Positions 35,144-45,037 of a stretch of DNA of 56,950 bases are shown one piece after another. The DNA lies in NCBI RefSeq assembly GCF_014863405.1, contig NZ_JACZZA010000018.1:1-56950 (forward strand). Reading direction: 5' to 3'. The position numbers were made by a program, and so were the translations under genes. The notes under the pieces were generated by a model. That model was given only the letters and a program-made list of their open reading frames with translations. It was not told where the DNA came from and did no database searches. Each line of letters starts with the position of its first letter. The stretch's first letter is position 1. The DNA comes from Dyella acidiphila (GTDB lineage Bacteria; Pseudomonadota; Gammaproteobacteria; Xanthomonadales; Rhodanobacteraceae).

Positions 35144-35654
35144 ACTCTTGACCATCTTCTCATCCGGTCATTTACCGATGTTCTCAATATGGTCGGATTC
35201 TTGACACCAGCCATCCCCCTCTATTTTATCTGCCGCGGCCGTGCCCCGGCGGCCACTTCATTCGTCTTGATCGCGCGACCTTTTTACCTGGGTTGCTTGT
35301 TTATTTTTCCCGGCAGCAGATCGCCCGTAAGGCATGCTGGTTATTGCAAAGCCGCGGCAAATTGACACGGCCCGCGCTGCAAACCGCACGTGGCGGTGCG
35401 GCGTTTCATGGCGCGCCGGATATGGCAGAGTGGACACGGCGTAGGCATCGAAACGTTCATGGCGAAGCGCAAGAGCTTACGATGCGCCGATATGCGGGAT
35501 AGGAGTATCGGCGGGTGCGTAGATCGATAGTCATTATTCGCGCGCGCTGCGGCGGCACTATCATCGAATTGGGGACAGGACGGCGGTTTTCATTGGCCGA
35601 CATCAATCGGAAGCTTTCGAGCATGGGCGACTCACGTAATCACGGCGGCAGGCG
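35144..35654. other. Intergenic region upstream of the RND operon
   Basis: About 510 bases without a convincing gene. A 69-codon frame at 35293-35502 has no ribosome binding site or family features. The region must hold the RND operon promoter; I see no clear metal-regulator operator. Confidence 0.4.
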
Positions 35655-37169
35655 ATGATCGTCCGTCGCGCCAGGGGACTTGCTTGTGCTGCGCCAACGG
35701 CGCGGATCTGCTTGGCGATGGCGGCGCTGTCGATCGCCGGTTGTGCGGTCGGTCCTGATTTCAAGAAGCCCGCGGCGCCCGCCGTCTCCGGGTATACGGG
35801 CACGCCCGTCAGCACCACGCAAGCCACACCCGGCGTCGCCGGTGGCGAAGCGCAACGGTTCGTGATGGGTGGCGATGTCAGCCGCGACTGGTGGACATTG
35901 TTCCATTCCCCGGCGCTGAATGCCCTGATCGACGAGTCGCTGAAGAACAACGCCGATCTCAAAGCCGCGCAGGCCGCGTTAACGGTGGCGCATGAAAATG
36001 TGTTGGCACAACGTGGCGCCTATTACCCGAACCTCTCCGCCGATTTCTCCGCCACGCGGCAAAGCCAGTCCGGCACGCTTTCGCCGACGCCGAACAACAA
36101 TGCTTTTCTGTACAACCTGTTTACGCCCCAGCTCAGCGTGTCCTACGTGCCCGACGTATTTGGTTTGAATCGGCGCACGATGGAATCGCTGAAAGCGCAG
36201 GAAGCTTCCGTGCGCTTCCAGATGATCGCCACCCACATCACGCTGAGCACCAACGTCGTTGTCGCCGCCGTGCAGGAAGGTTCATTGCAGGCACAGGTCG
36301 ATGCGACGCGCGAGCTGATCGACATCAACACGAATATGGTGAAGATCCTGCAGCGGCAGGCCGACAAAGGTTACGCAAGCGGCCTGGATCTTGCCGCGCA
36401 GAAATCGCAGTTGGCGCAAACGGTGGCCACTTTGCCGCCGTTGCTGAAGCAACTTGCGCAGCAGCGCGATGCGCTTGCCGTGCTGGTGGGGCGTTTTCCA
36501 AGCGATGCGCCTGCCGAAAATTTCGACCTGGCGAAGCTGCAGTTGCCGCAGGATTTGCCGCTAAGTCTGCCGTCAGCATTGGTCGAGCAGCGACCGGACG
36601 TGCTGCAGGCGCAGGCGAACATGCACGCAGCGAGCGCGCAGATCGGCGTTGCTACCGCCAATCGCTTGCCGAATATCACGTTGAGCGCGAATGCAGGCAG
36701 CACCGCGCTGGCGATGGGCCAGGTGTTCCATTCCGGTACCGGCTTTTGGGGTATCGGCGCCGACATTGCCGCACCCATTTTCCAGGGTGGCACCTTGTTG
36801 CATCAGGAGCGCGCCGCCAAGGCTGCCTATGTGGAAGCCGCGCAGCAGTACCGAAGCACCGTGCTCACGGCTTTCCAGAGCGTGGCCGATACCTTGACGG
36901 CGCTCGATCAGGATGCAGCGGCATTGAAGGCGGCAGCAGCGGCCAATGACGCAGCCAAAGTGACACTCGACCTGTCCGAGCGACAGTGGAAAGACGGCTA
37001 CGCCGGCTACCTGTCGTTACTAAGCGCACAGCAGGCGTATCAACAGGCACGGATCAACCTGATCGTGGCGCAGGCAAATCGCTTCGCGGATACCGCGGCG
37101 CTCTTTCAGGCGCTCGGTGGTGGCTGGTGGCATCGTTCGGACTTAAATCGGGATCCAGATGAACATTAA
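35655..37169 (+). CDS. NodT-family outer-membrane efflux lipoprotein
   Basis: A 504-residue TolC-like channel. A lipoprotein signal with lipobox LSIAGC (Cys about residue 30) precedes VGPDFKKP, the typical NodT start. Two outer-membrane efflux repeats follow (LNALIDESLKNNADLKAAQA, and LPSALVEQRPDVLQAQANMH). It forms the outer-membrane exit duct of the tripartite pump encoded by the next two genes, which overlap it by 11 bases (37159-37169). Confidence 0.9.
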   Translation: MIVRRARGLACAAPTARICLAMAALSIAGCAVGPDFKKPAAPAVSGYTGTPVSTTQATPGVAGGEAQRFVMGGDVSRDWWTLFHSPALNALIDESLKNNADLKAAQAALTVAHENVLAQRGAYYPNLSADFSATRQSQSGTLSPTPNNNAFLYNLFTPQLSVSYVPDVFGLNRRTMESLKAQEASVRFQMIATHITLSTNVVVAAVQEGSLQAQVDATRELIDINTNMVKILQRQADKGYASGLDLAAQKSQLAQTVATLPPLLKQLAQQRDALAVLVGRFPSDAPAENFDLAKLQLPQDLPLSLPSALVEQRPDVLQAQANMHAASAQIGVATANRLPNITLSANAGSTALAMGQVFHSGTGFWGIGADIAAPIFQGGTLLHQERAAKAAYVEAAQQYRSTVLTAFQSVADTLTALDQDAAALKAAAAANDAAKVTLDLSERQWKDGYAGYLSLLSAQQAYQQARINLIVAQANRFADTAALFQALGGGWWHRSDLNRDPDEH

Positions 37170-38349
37170 TTCCCTAGCCGGCTGGACAGGCGTGCCGGGC
37201 CGTCCGCGGGTGCAGCACCGACATGCGACGATGCTTATCGCGCTGCTGGCCTGTGCACTTTGCGCCGGCTGCTCATCCAACGAGGGCGACACGCCGGCCG
37301 CCTCGACGACCCCGGCGAATGTGACGCTGACAGCGACGCAACGCCAGCACATCAAGCTGTACACCGTGGCGGTCGAGCAGTTCAATCGCACTATCGACAC
37401 GACCGGCGTCGTGGATTTCGACAACGATCAATCCACCAGCGTGCTGGCCCCCATCTCCGGCCCCGTTTCGCGTCTGGTGGTTTCTCCGGGCGACAAGGTG
37501 AAGAAAGGCGATCCGCTCGCCTACGTCGATTCCCCCGATTTCGCCACCGCGGTAAGCACCTATCGCAAGGCACTGGTCACGGCGCACACCGCGCGCCGGC
37601 TCGCCGACCTCGACAAGGATCTGCTGCAACACCAGGGCGTCGCGCAGAAGGAAGCCGACCAGGCCGAAACCGATGCCGCCAGTGCCGAAGCCGATGCCTA
37701 TGCCGCAAAGCAAACGCTGGTGTCGCTGAATGTCGATCCGCAAACCATCAAGGATATCGAACAGGGGCATCCGATCGCCCGCATTCAAGGTGTGATCCGT
37801 TCACCCATCGCCGGCACCGTGGTCGAGAAGCTGATCTCGCCCGGACAATTGCTGCAGGCCGGCACCACCGCGTGCTTTACGGTTGCCGACTTGTCTCGCG
37901 TGTGGGTGATGGCGCAGATCGCCGACTCGGATCTTGCGTCCGTGCACGTGGGCGATAGCGTGGATGTGCAGACCAGCACGGACGCCAGGCCCATCGAAGG
38001 CAGGGTCGACAATGTCGCCCAACTGGTAGACCCCGATACGCGCATGGTGGCGGCACGCGTGGCCGTCAACAATGCGTCGGGTCTGTTGCGCAAACAGATG
38101 TATGTAAGCGCGCGCATTCATTCTCAGCATGCTGAAACCGGCATGCTGGTGCCGGTGTCGTCGATGCTGCGCGATGACGAGAACCTGCCGTTCGTCTATG
38201 TATCGCAGGCCGACGGCAGCTTTGCGCGGCGCAGCGTCACGCAGGGTTATCGCGTGGGCGACAAGTTCCAAATTCCCGACGGCTTGCGCGCGGGTGATCA
38301 AGTCGTCGTCGACGGCGGCATCTTCGTACAGTTCATGCAAAACCAATGA
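37159..38349 (+). CDS. RND efflux periplasmic adaptor (membrane fusion) lipoprotein
   Basis: A 396-residue HlyD/CusB-type adaptor. The lipobox LCAGC is at about residues 34-38. A barrel-sandwich half (LAPISGPVSRLVVSPGDKVK) precedes a helical hairpin (about 130-190), and the second half-motif is GVIRSPIAGTVVEKLISPGQ. The membrane-proximal domain ends in LRAGDQVVVDGGIF. It links the RND pump to the outer-membrane channel. It overlaps its upstream neighbour, and its stop overlaps the pump start as ATGA, so the three are translationally coupled. Confidence 0.9.
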   Translation: MNINSLAGWTGVPGRPRVQHRHATMLIALLACALCAGCSSNEGDTPAASTTPANVTLTATQRQHIKLYTVAVEQFNRTIDTTGVVDFDNDQSTSVLAPISGPVSRLVVSPGDKVKKGDPLAYVDSPDFATAVSTYRKALVTAHTARRLADLDKDLLQHQGVAQKEADQAETDAASAEADAYAAKQTLVSLNVDPQTIKDIEQGHPIARIQGVIRSPIAGTVVEKLISPGQLLQAGTTACFTVADLSRVWVMAQIADSDLASVHVGDSVDVQTSTDARPIEGRVDNVAQLVDPDTRMVAARVAVNNASGLLRKQMYVSARIHSQHAETGMLVPVSSMLRDDENLPFVYVSQADGSFARRSVTQGYRVGDKFQIPDGLRAGDQVVVDGGIFVQFMQNQ

Positions 38350-41300
38350 GCGACATATTGCCCCCCAGCGAGACACCCTCGCGCACCGCCTCGTTCATGA
38401 ACCGCATCGTCAGCGCTTCGCTGGGACAATCGTTCCTGGTCATCCTGCTGACGCTGGTGCTGGCCGGATCGGGTGTGCATTCGCTGCAGCGCTTGCCGGT
38501 GGACGCTTATCCGGACCTTTCGCCGCCGATTGTCGAGATCATTACGCAATGGCCGGGTCACGCGGCGGAAGAAGTCGAACGCCTGATCACGGTGCCGGTC
38601 GAGCTGGGCATGAACGGCATTCCGAAAACCGCGACGACGCGCTCGATTTCGCTGTATGGCTTGTCCGACGTCATCATTACGTTCGACACCGGCACGGACG
38701 ACTACTTTGCGCGGCAAGAAGTCTTCAACCGGCTGGGCGACATTACCCTGCCCAGCGGCGTGTCGCCATCGGTCTCTCCCCTCTCCGCTCCCTCGGGCCT
38801 GATCTATCGCTACGTGCTGCAAAGCACGGATCGCTCGCCGATGGATCTGAAGACGCTGGAAGCATGGACGATCGAGCCTCAATACAAATCCGTGCCAGGC
38901 GTCGCCGACGATTCCGGATTTGGCGGCGGCACCATGCAATACCAGGTGCTGCTGGACCAGGCAAAACTCGCCTCGGTCGGCCTGTCCGCGCCCGCCGTCG
39001 AGGCATCGCTCACCGCCAACAACGCCAACTCCGGCGGCGGCTTCTATTCGCAAGGCGGCCAGTTCTATTACGTGCGCGGCATGGGCCGAATGCAGACGTT
39101 GGAGGACATCGGCAACGTGGTGGTCGCCGTGCACAACGGCACGCCGGTGCTGGTCAAGGATGTCGGTCGCGTGACGATCGGTATCGCGCCTCGGCTGGGT
39201 GAGTTCGGCTACGAGAAGCACGACGATGCCGTCGAAGGCGTGATTCTTCTTCGCACTGGAGAGAAGACGCAGGACGTGCTCAAGCGTGTCGAGGCCAAAA
39301 CCAGGGAACTCAACGACCAGATATTGCCGAAAGACGTAAAAGTCGTGCCGTTCTACGATCGCTCCGACTTGATCGCGCTGACCACCAAGACGGTCGAAGA
39401 CAATCTGCTGCGCGGCATGGTGCTGGTCGTGGTGATCCTGATTTTCTTTCTCTACGATGTTCGCGCGGGCCTGATTGTCGCGGCGACCATTCCACTGGCG
39501 CTGCTGTTCGCATTCATTTGCCTCGATGTGCAGAAGGCGTCGGCGAATTTGCTGTCGATCGGCGCTATCGACTTTGGGATATTGGTCGACGGCGCCGTGG
39601 TAATGGTGGAAAACATTTTCCGCCAGCTCGCCGAACGCAAGGGCACGCCGCTCAATGTGAGGGCGATCATCCGGGATGCGGCGGCGGAAGTGGATCGTCC
39701 GTTGTTCTACGCCGTCGCGGTGATCGTTGTCAGCTTCCTGCCCATCTACGTGCTGTCGGGCGCATCGGGCACACTGTTCAAGCCGATGGCCGACACGATG
39801 ATCTTTGCGCTGGTCGGCTCGCTGATCGTGACGCTTACCCTGTTGCCGGTACTGTGCGCGTGGTTCATGCGCAAAGGTGTTACCGAGCGGCGCAATCGGA
39901 TCTTCGAAGCGATCAAGTCGGTTTACATCAAGGGCCTCGATGCCTGTCTCAAGCGCCCCTGGGCGACCACGCTGGGCTCGGCGATATTGCTGCTCGCGTC
40001 GCTGCTGTTGATCCCGCGCATTGGTGCGGAATTCATGCCGCATCTGGACGAAGGGGCGCTGTGGGTGCGCGCCACCATGCCGTATACGATCTCGTTCGAC
40101 GAGTCGGCCAAGATCACGCCGAAGATCCGCGACATCCTGCGCTCGTTTCCCGAAGTCACGACGGTGGCCTCCGAACTGGGCCGCCCTGACGACGGCACCG
40201 ATTCCACCGGCTTTTTCAATGTCGAGTTTTACGTTGGGCTGAAGCCGTATTCGCAGTGGACGGGCACATACCGCACCAAGGCTGCGCTCACGGAGGCGAT
40301 CGACCAGAAGCTGCAGGCCTTTCCCGGCATCATGTTCAACTACACGCAGCCCGCGGAGGATGCGGTGGATGAAGCGGAGACGGGGCTCAAAAGCGCGCTT
40401 GCGGTAAAAATATTCGGCGCCAACCTCAATACCCTGCAGGAGAAAGGCAAGGACATCAGGAAGGTGTTGCAACACGTGCGCGGCATTACCGATGTTACGC
40501 TGGTGCAGGAACTTGGCCAGCCCAGCCTGACCATCAAGATCGACCGTGCCGCCATTGCGCGCTACGGCGTGAATGTCAACGACATCAATGCATTGATCCA
40601 GACGGCGATTGGCGGCGATGTCGCGACCGAAGTGGTGCAGCAGGAAAAGCAGTTCGATCTCGTGGTGCGCCTGGAACAGCAATATCGCGACAATCCCGAA
40701 GAGATCGGCAATATCCTGGTCGCCACGCCGGGCGGCCAGCAAATTCCGCTGAAGGAGTTTGCCGATATCAAGGTGACCAACGGCGCATCGTTCATTTATC
40801 GCGAAAACAATTCGCGCTATATCGGCGTGCAGTTTTCGGTGGAAGGCCGCGATCTCGCCGGCGCTGTCGGCGATGCCATGGCGCAGGTCAACAAGCAGGT
40901 CTCGCTGCCACAAGGCTATCGCCTGGATTGGGGCGGCGAATATACCGAATACACCGCATCGCGCGCGCAGCTGAACGTTATCGTGCCGTTGACGCTGGCA
41001 TTGATCTTCTTGCTTCTGTTCACGCTCTACAGCAACTTCAAATTCCCGTTCATTACGGTGATGGGAGTGCTGCTGTCGGCACCGATCGGCGGCATCGTTG
41101 CGCTGTGGCTGACCGGAACACCGTTTTCCGTATCGTCCGGCATCGGCTTCCTTGCGCTGTTCGGCGTTTCCGTGCAAACGGCCGTGGTGTATATCTCCTA
41201 CGTCAACGAATTGCGTCGCGCGGGTGTCGAGGTGGCGGATGCCATTCGCCAAGGCGCCATTCTGCGTCTACGCCCCATCATGATGACGGCCCTGGTCGCC

Positions 41301-41471
41301 GCACTCGGCTTGCTCCCCGCCGCACTCGCTACCGGCGTCGGTACCGATACCCAGCGCCCCTTTGCGCTGGTCATCGTCAGCGGTTTGTTTACGCGCCTGC
41401 TGATCAGTATTTTCCTGATGCCTGCGTTGTATGCGCTGGTGGCAAGAACGGGCGACAGGCTGGAGGTTTGA
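38346..41471 (+). CDS. Heavy-metal efflux RND pump (CzcA/CusA family)
   Basis: A 1041-residue inner-membrane proton antiporter with 12 predicted helices and two large periplasmic loops. The early motif LPVDAYPDLSPPIVEIITQW and the TM4 signature GAIDFGILVDGAVVMVEN place it in the heavy-metal (HME) RND class; the DFG...D form is seen in CzcA-like Co/Zn/Cd pumps rather than CusA. It exports metal from the periplasm or cytoplasm through the two preceding proteins. Metal specificity needs the binding-site residues to be modelled. No metal sensor gene is adjacent. Confidence 0.92.
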   Translation: MSDILPPSETPSRTASFMNRIVSASLGQSFLVILLTLVLAGSGVHSLQRLPVDAYPDLSPPIVEIITQWPGHAAEEVERLITVPVELGMNGIPKTATTRSISLYGLSDVIITFDTGTDDYFARQEVFNRLGDITLPSGVSPSVSPLSAPSGLIYRYVLQSTDRSPMDLKTLEAWTIEPQYKSVPGVADDSGFGGGTMQYQVLLDQAKLASVGLSAPAVEASLTANNANSGGGFYSQGGQFYYVRGMGRMQTLEDIGNVVVAVHNGTPVLVKDVGRVTIGIAPRLGEFGYEKHDDAVEGVILLRTGEKTQDVLKRVEAKTRELNDQILPKDVKVVPFYDRSDLIALTTKTVEDNLLRGMVLVVVILIFFLYDVRAGLIVAATIPLALLFAFICLDVQKASANLLSIGAIDFGILVDGAVVMVENIFRQLAERKGTPLNVRAIIRDAAAEVDRPLFYAVAVIVVSFLPIYVLSGASGTLFKPMADTMIFALVGSLIVTLTLLPVLCAWFMRKGVTERRNRIFEAIKSVYIKGLDACLKRPWATTLGSAILLLASLLLIPRIGAEFMPHLDEGALWVRATMPYTISFDESAKITPKIRDILRSFPEVTTVASELGRPDDGTDSTGFFNVEFYVGLKPYSQWTGTYRTKAALTEAIDQKLQAFPGIMFNYTQPAEDAVDEAETGLKSALAVKIFGANLNTLQEKGKDIRKVLQHVRGITDVTLVQELGQPSLTIKIDRAAIARYGVNVNDINALIQTAIGGDVATEVVQQEKQFDLVVRLEQQYRDNPEEIGNILVATPGGQQIPLKEFADIKVTNGASFIYRENNSRYIGVQFSVEGRDLAGAVGDAMAQVNKQVSLPQGYRLDWGGEYTEYTASRAQLNVIVPLTLALIFLLLFTLYSNFKFPFITVMGVLLSAPIGGIVALWLTGTPFSVSSGIGFLALFGVSVQTAVVYISYVNELRRAGVEVADAIRQGAILRLRPIMMTALVAALGLLPAALATGVGTDTQRPFALVIVSGLFTRLLISIFLMPALYALVARTGDRLEV

Positions 41472-41550
41472 AACCATCACAGCCTGGTCCGCCATCGGCG
41501 GCCGATCCAGCCGATCGACAACGGACACTGCATACCGCCGAAAGCCGCGA

Positions 41551-42039
41551 TTATCGCTCCACCGGCTTGACGGCGTTGATGAGTATGCCGACCAGTGCAT
41601 CGTATTCAATAATGCTCTTCGATATAAAGAAACTCCTTCCATCGTAGAGCCTGATACGGAGACCACGATTGTACCGAGAGTCATTCATATCCATCTTCGC
41701 TATGTCGCTCATGTTGAAATGCCGCTTGAAAATCCCAGCGACAGTGACCTGATGGCAATTTATGATCAATCGATACTGACGTGTGTAGTACGCGCCCGCC
41801 AATCCAAGCAGTGAAAAGCATCCGCACACTGCCAGAGCTATAGCATCATGCCCAAGCCATAACGGCGTTATGGCAAAAAACATGCTTGGCAAGAGGCTCA
41901 CATAAAAGGTACCTGCCGGGAACTTGTAGATTTGCATCGTCCCGATCCGTTGACGAAGCTCGTCTTCTCCGACCGTAGACAGGGAAATCATCGCTATCGC
42001 CGCAATTAGGATTGACAGCGGGAATACAAACAAAATCAT
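41551..42039 (-). CDS. Membrane protein with PH-like C-terminus, unknown
   Basis: A 162-residue protein with an N-terminal helix (FVFPLSILIAAIAMISL), two further hydrophobic stretches and a C-terminal region (YRLIINCHQVTVAGIFKRHF, GLRIRLYDGRSFFISKSI) with a strand pattern like bacterial PH domains. Function is unknown. It is a lone minus-strand gene, the first of a series of similar orphans extending to 51 kb. Confidence 0.6.
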   Translation of the reverse strand: MILFVFPLSILIAAIAMISLSTVGEDELRQRIGTMQIYKFPAGTFYVSLLPSMFFAITPLWLGHDAIALAVCGCFSLLGLAGAYYTRQYRLIINCHQVTVAGIFKRHFNMSDIAKMDMNDSRYNRGLRIRLYDGRSFFISKSIIEYDALVGILINAVKPVER

Positions 42040-42216
42040 ATCGCGCAGCCTCTAGATGCCCCAGCACGAGATTACGTAAAGTGAGATGCAATGTCTGGAT
42101 TTCCCAGGATTTAGTGGACAGGTGTTCGACGATGTCTATGCGTGGCCTCAAACTGTAGTGCTGTAGACAGCTAGGGCAACGAAACAGCACGAACAGGCTC
42201 CACGATGCGAACCATG

Positions 42217-42645
42217 CTAGATGGCCGTCTGATCAATGCCATATTGCATTGCAGCCTTTAGCGTCTCTACATTTATATCGCGTAGCGCTTTGAACTTGAT
42301 GCAGTACCCAGTTACTTTCGCCTTACCGAGATCCTTTCCATAGGTCTTCGCCAAGTATTCCTTGTCTTCGATCCCAAGGATGTAGACGGAAATTCCGGCT
42401 GTGTTTGCGCTGATGCCGACCTGATAGAACTCTCTGGTGCTTCCGTTGGCGTACTTCATCATCTGGGTTCCATACCCTACGTTAGGGTTAGAAACGGTTT
42501 TACCTGAATCATCCTTGCCATCCAGGAACCACAATCTGCCCTTCGGAATTAAATCCAGAATGATGCGGTGCAACTCCTTCATATCTCCGCGCTTTGGTTC
42601 CGGCTGACCGGCGATATATTCGTTGATTTGTTTGTCAATGCTCAT
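42217..42645 (-). CDS. DUF1801 domain protein
   Basis: A 142-residue soluble protein (MSIDKQINEYIAGQPEPKRG at the N-terminus, then ELHRIILDLIPKGRLWFLDG). YGTQMMKYANGSTREFYQVG and a closing IKFKALRDINVETLKAAMQY follow the DUF1801 (YdhG-like) pattern. The biochemical role is unknown. ATG 42645 has AAGGGG upstream; the frame extends further upstream without support. The 320 bases before it contain no recognised gene. Confidence 0.72.
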   Translation of the reverse strand: MSIDKQINEYIAGQPEPKRGDMKELHRIILDLIPKGRLWFLDGKDDSGKTVSNPNVGYGTQMMKYANGSTREFYQVGISANTAGISVYILGIEDKEYLAKTYGKDLGKAKVTGYCIKFKALRDINVETLKAAMQYGIDQTAI

Positions 42646-42965
42646 ACAGCCCCTTCGTAACCGATCAATCGTCATTTGCTGAAGGCAGCAACCAAGGCAT
42701 TCATACACCCCAAACCGATTCCCCGCACCGGTGATGCCACCCGCACCATCCAAAGCGAATCCAGGCATAGGCCAAAGAGCAGCCAACAAAGTCTCCGCGC
42801 CTGGACCGATGAAACACCAAACTCGACTCGGGCTGCACCCGCATGTCGGTGTATCCGGACCCGACTCCTTCGGACGGTTGCTCGCGAAGACAGCGACCAA
42901 GACGAGGGCTATACCACCCGCCAGGTAGCCAATCGCTCTAACATGCCTCCCCCTTTAGCATGGGC

Positions 42966-43592
42966 TTACGGTCTTTTTCGGATCGAAGACGGGCGTCGGC
43001 TTATTTCAGGCTGCTTGGGCGCACGCGTTGGGGCCAGCTTTTTCAAACCATTCGCCACGATGTCGGCGAAAACCTTGGGATCGCCATAGGCACGTGCGGC
43101 CAGCATGGCCCCATACACCATGGCCAGGAACGATTCCGCCTCTTGCCGGGCCGAACCCTTTAGCTCGTAGCGGCCCATCTGCGCGCCGCGCGTGAGCACA
43201 ATTTCAAGCCAGTTGGACAAGTCCCGGAAGTGCGCACGCACCTCGGCGGCCAGATCGTCGGGCAACGTAGGCAACTCACAGGCAAGCATGCCAGCGACAC
43301 AAAAGGGGGCCGAGGCGTCGGCGATGCACTTTTCCCAATAGCCGGTATACATCCGCAGCTTCGTCTCGGGATCAAAGTCTCCGGCGGTGAGCAGTTGCGT
43401 CTGCTCAACAATCAAAGCCCGGGACTGCTCGACCACGGCACGCGCCAGATCGGACTTGGCAGGAAAGTGGTGATGGATGCTTGCCTTGCGCACCTGCACC
43501 TCTTCAGCGACATCCGCGTAGCTGAACCCGTTGTAGCCCCGCGTCTGGATAAGGCGCCGGGCCGAGTCGATGAGCTTCTCCTGAGTCGTCAT
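42966..43592 (-). CDS. TetR-family transcriptional regulator
   Basis: A 208-residue regulator. The N-terminal helix-turn-helix spans about 5-50 (ARRLIQTRGYNGFSYADVAE, then VRKASIHHHFPAKSDL), and a ligand domain with TetR C-terminal features follows (ASAPFCVAGMLACELPTLPD). It is divergent from a DUF308 membrane gene with a 143-base gap holding two related palindromes, so it probably represses itself and that gene. The ligand is unknown. Confidence 0.9.
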   Translation of the reverse strand: MTTQEKLIDSARRLIQTRGYNGFSYADVAEEVQVRKASIHHHFPAKSDLARAVVEQSRALIVEQTQLLTAGDFDPETKLRMYTGYWEKCIADASAPFCVAGMLACELPTLPDDLAAEVRAHFRDLSNWLEIVLTRGAQMGRYELKGSARQEAESFLAMVYGAMLAARAYGDPKVFADIVANGLKKLAPTRAPKQPEISRRPSSIRKRP

Positions 43593-43600
43593 GGCGGCAT

Positions 43601-43616
43601 CCTACCATTAGGTAGG
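43601..43616. promoter_or_regulatory. Predicted TetR operator 1
   Basis: CCTACC-ATTA-GGTAGG is a perfect palindrome starting 8 bases upstream of the TetR start codon. It shares the CTACC half-site with the palindrome at 43698-43711. Confidence 0.65.
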
Positions 43617-43697
43617 CGCTCCGAACCCGCTTGGCGGGGGATAAAACATTTTCCGGTAAATGGGTGTAACCCAGGTGGTCCAGGCGGCGAAATACCT

Positions 43698-43711
43698 ACC
43701 TACTAGTTGGT
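43698..43711. promoter_or_regulatory. Predicted TetR operator 2
   Basis: ACCTACTAGTTGGT is a 14-bp palindrome with one mismatched pair, preceded by another CTACC. It sits 24 bases before the DUF308 gene, where a repressor would block transcription. Confidence 0.6.
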
Positions 43712-43735
43712 CATATCACGCCATAAGGAACGCTC

Positions 43736-44287
43736 ATGAAATCTCTCCGCAACTTCTATTTCCTTCGCGCCGGCGCCGCTTTTGTCTGGGCAGCCCTGGC
43801 CATCCTCGCAGGACCCGTCTCGGCACTTATCGCGGGCACTCTGCTGGTGGTTTATCCCGCATGGGATGCAGCGGCCAATGTGATCGACGCCCGACGAAGT
43901 GGCGGACTCCAGGCCAACCCGGGCCAGAAGTTCAACGCACTCACCAGCATGATCGTTGCGATATGTATGGCATTGGCGTTTGCGTTGCGCGGCAATGCAG
44001 GTGCAGTGCTGGTATTCGGCATATGGGCACTGCTCGCCGGATTGTTTCAGCTGGCCGTAGGCGTCGGCCGCCGAAAACTGGGCGGACAAGCGTTCATGAT
44101 GCTCAGTGGCGCGCAATCAGCGCTGGCGGGAATCTTCTTCGTCAAACAGTCTTTCGGCGTCGCACCGGGCGTCGCACAACTCGCACCCTACGCTGCGTTC
44201 GGTTGCCTCTACTTCCTGTTGTCGGCGCTCTGGTTGACCTTCAGGAAAAGCCGCGCGCCTGCATTGGACGATCGAGCGGCGTTCTGA
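43736..44287 (+). CDS. DUF308 (HdeD-like) membrane protein
   Basis: A 183-residue protein with six hydrophobic helices (YFLRAGAAFVWAALAILAGP and onward) and a short polar tail. The repeated small-residue helices are typical of DUF308/HdeD proteins, some of which serve acid resistance. AAGGA precedes the ATG. It is the likely target of the divergent TetR regulator. The conserved HdeD role in acid stress is only suggested by family resemblance. Confidence 0.75.
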   Translation: MKSLRNFYFLRAGAAFVWAALAILAGPVSALIAGTLLVVYPAWDAAANVIDARRSGGLQANPGQKFNALTSMIVAICMALAFALRGNAGAVLVFGIWALLAGLFQLAVGVGRRKLGGQAFMMLSGAQSALAGIFFVKQSFGVAPGVAQLAPYAAFGCLYFLLSALWLTFRKSRAPALDDRAAF

Positions 44288-44423
44288 CGAGTTTCCTAGT
44301 CAGCGTGTCGAGCAAGAACATCGAGTGTTCTGGTCCGCTGGAGGGCCGAGAGCGGACATTCTCATGAATTCCCCACAGTCCGCCCCGGCTCCTCAAAGCT
44401 TCACGCATCTGTTGGCACAAATC

Positions 44424-44447
44424 AGCAGTTGTCAAACGACAACTGCT
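44424..44447. repeat. Perfect hairpin near palindrome R2
   Basis: AGCAGTTGTC (44424-44433), loop AAAC, GACAACTGCT (44438-44447). It lies between convergent genes, 29 bases from R2, and has no T-run. Confidence 0.6.
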
Positions 44448-44476
44448 TGATGCTCGGCAATCAGATTCGTCGAAAA

Positions 44477-44522
44477 CGGACCGGAGGCAGTTAAAAGCGA
44501 TGAAGTAGCCACCCTCCACCGG
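44477..44522. repeat. Accessory-region palindrome R2
   Basis: CGGACCGGAGGCAGTTAAAA then GCGATG, and a diverged right arm GTAGCCACCCTCCACCGG. It is located 15 bases after the stop codon of the minus-strand gene at 44537. Confidence 0.75.
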
Positions 44523-44536
44523 ATACCTCTTCTGCA

Positions 44537-45037
44537 CTATTCCGAATCATGACGCGCTGCTGCAAGTTGGCCAATCAACTCGAAGAGCTTTCCACCATCA
44601 GAAACAGTATAGGTTCCAAAGACCCAGCCGGCCGTCACGTCACTCATGCAGTAGAAAGTGGTGCCATCGTTGTCGCTCTCTTCTAGATAACCACCAATCA
44701 CCCTATTCCTAAGCTTTATACGTAGCGTCACTGCGTGAGTCACTCTAGGGTGCTCGGGATGGTGAATGGGCATCCCGGACATAGCTTTGGAAAACACCCC
44801 AATCATTTGCTGATCGTCGATGGCGATGGGGTACTTGATGGCAGTGGGATACCCCGCTCTAGCTGGCTCTATGCTTATTGACTGGATTTGTTGGGCGGAC
44901 AGATGCTCCAAAATCGCTCGATCTTCGCGCGAAGTTGGATTGACATACTGATAAGAAACCACTCCAAGCCAAACGAAAGCGAACGTACAAACCAGATATT
45001 TCACCCACCGCGGCTGCTCCCTTTGGTCCAACGACAT
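44537..45037 (-). CDS. Membrane-anchored protein of unknown function
   Basis: A 166-residue protein with one N-terminal helix (YLVCTFAFVWLGVVSYQYV) and an extracytoplasmic domain of about 130 residues. AVTLRIKLRNRVIGGYLEES and FYCMSDVTAGWVFGTYTVSD suggest a small beta-rich fold. No family is recognised. It is a single gene followed by palindrome R2. Confidence 0.6.
   Translation of the reverse strand: MSLDQREQPRWVKYLVCTFAFVWLGVVSYQYVNPTSREDRAILEHLSAQQIQSISIEPARAGYPTAIKYPIAIDDQQMIGVFSKAMSGMPIHHPEHPRVTHAVTLRIKLRNRVIGGYLEESDNDGTTFYCMSDVTAGWVFGTYTVSDGGKLFELIGQLAAARHDSE

Noticed and set aside
35293-35502. 69-codon plus-strand frame before the RND operon
   Set aside because: No ribosome binding site, no domain, arginine-rich composition typical of chance frames.
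38298-41252. 984-codon open frame on the minus strand
   Set aside because: It is a shadow of the RND pump gene; the plus-strand product has unmistakable HME-RND motifs.
42646-42900. N-terminal extension of the DUF1801 frame
   Set aside because: The 85 extra residues do not fit the family, and ATG 42645 has its own AAGGGG ribosome binding site.
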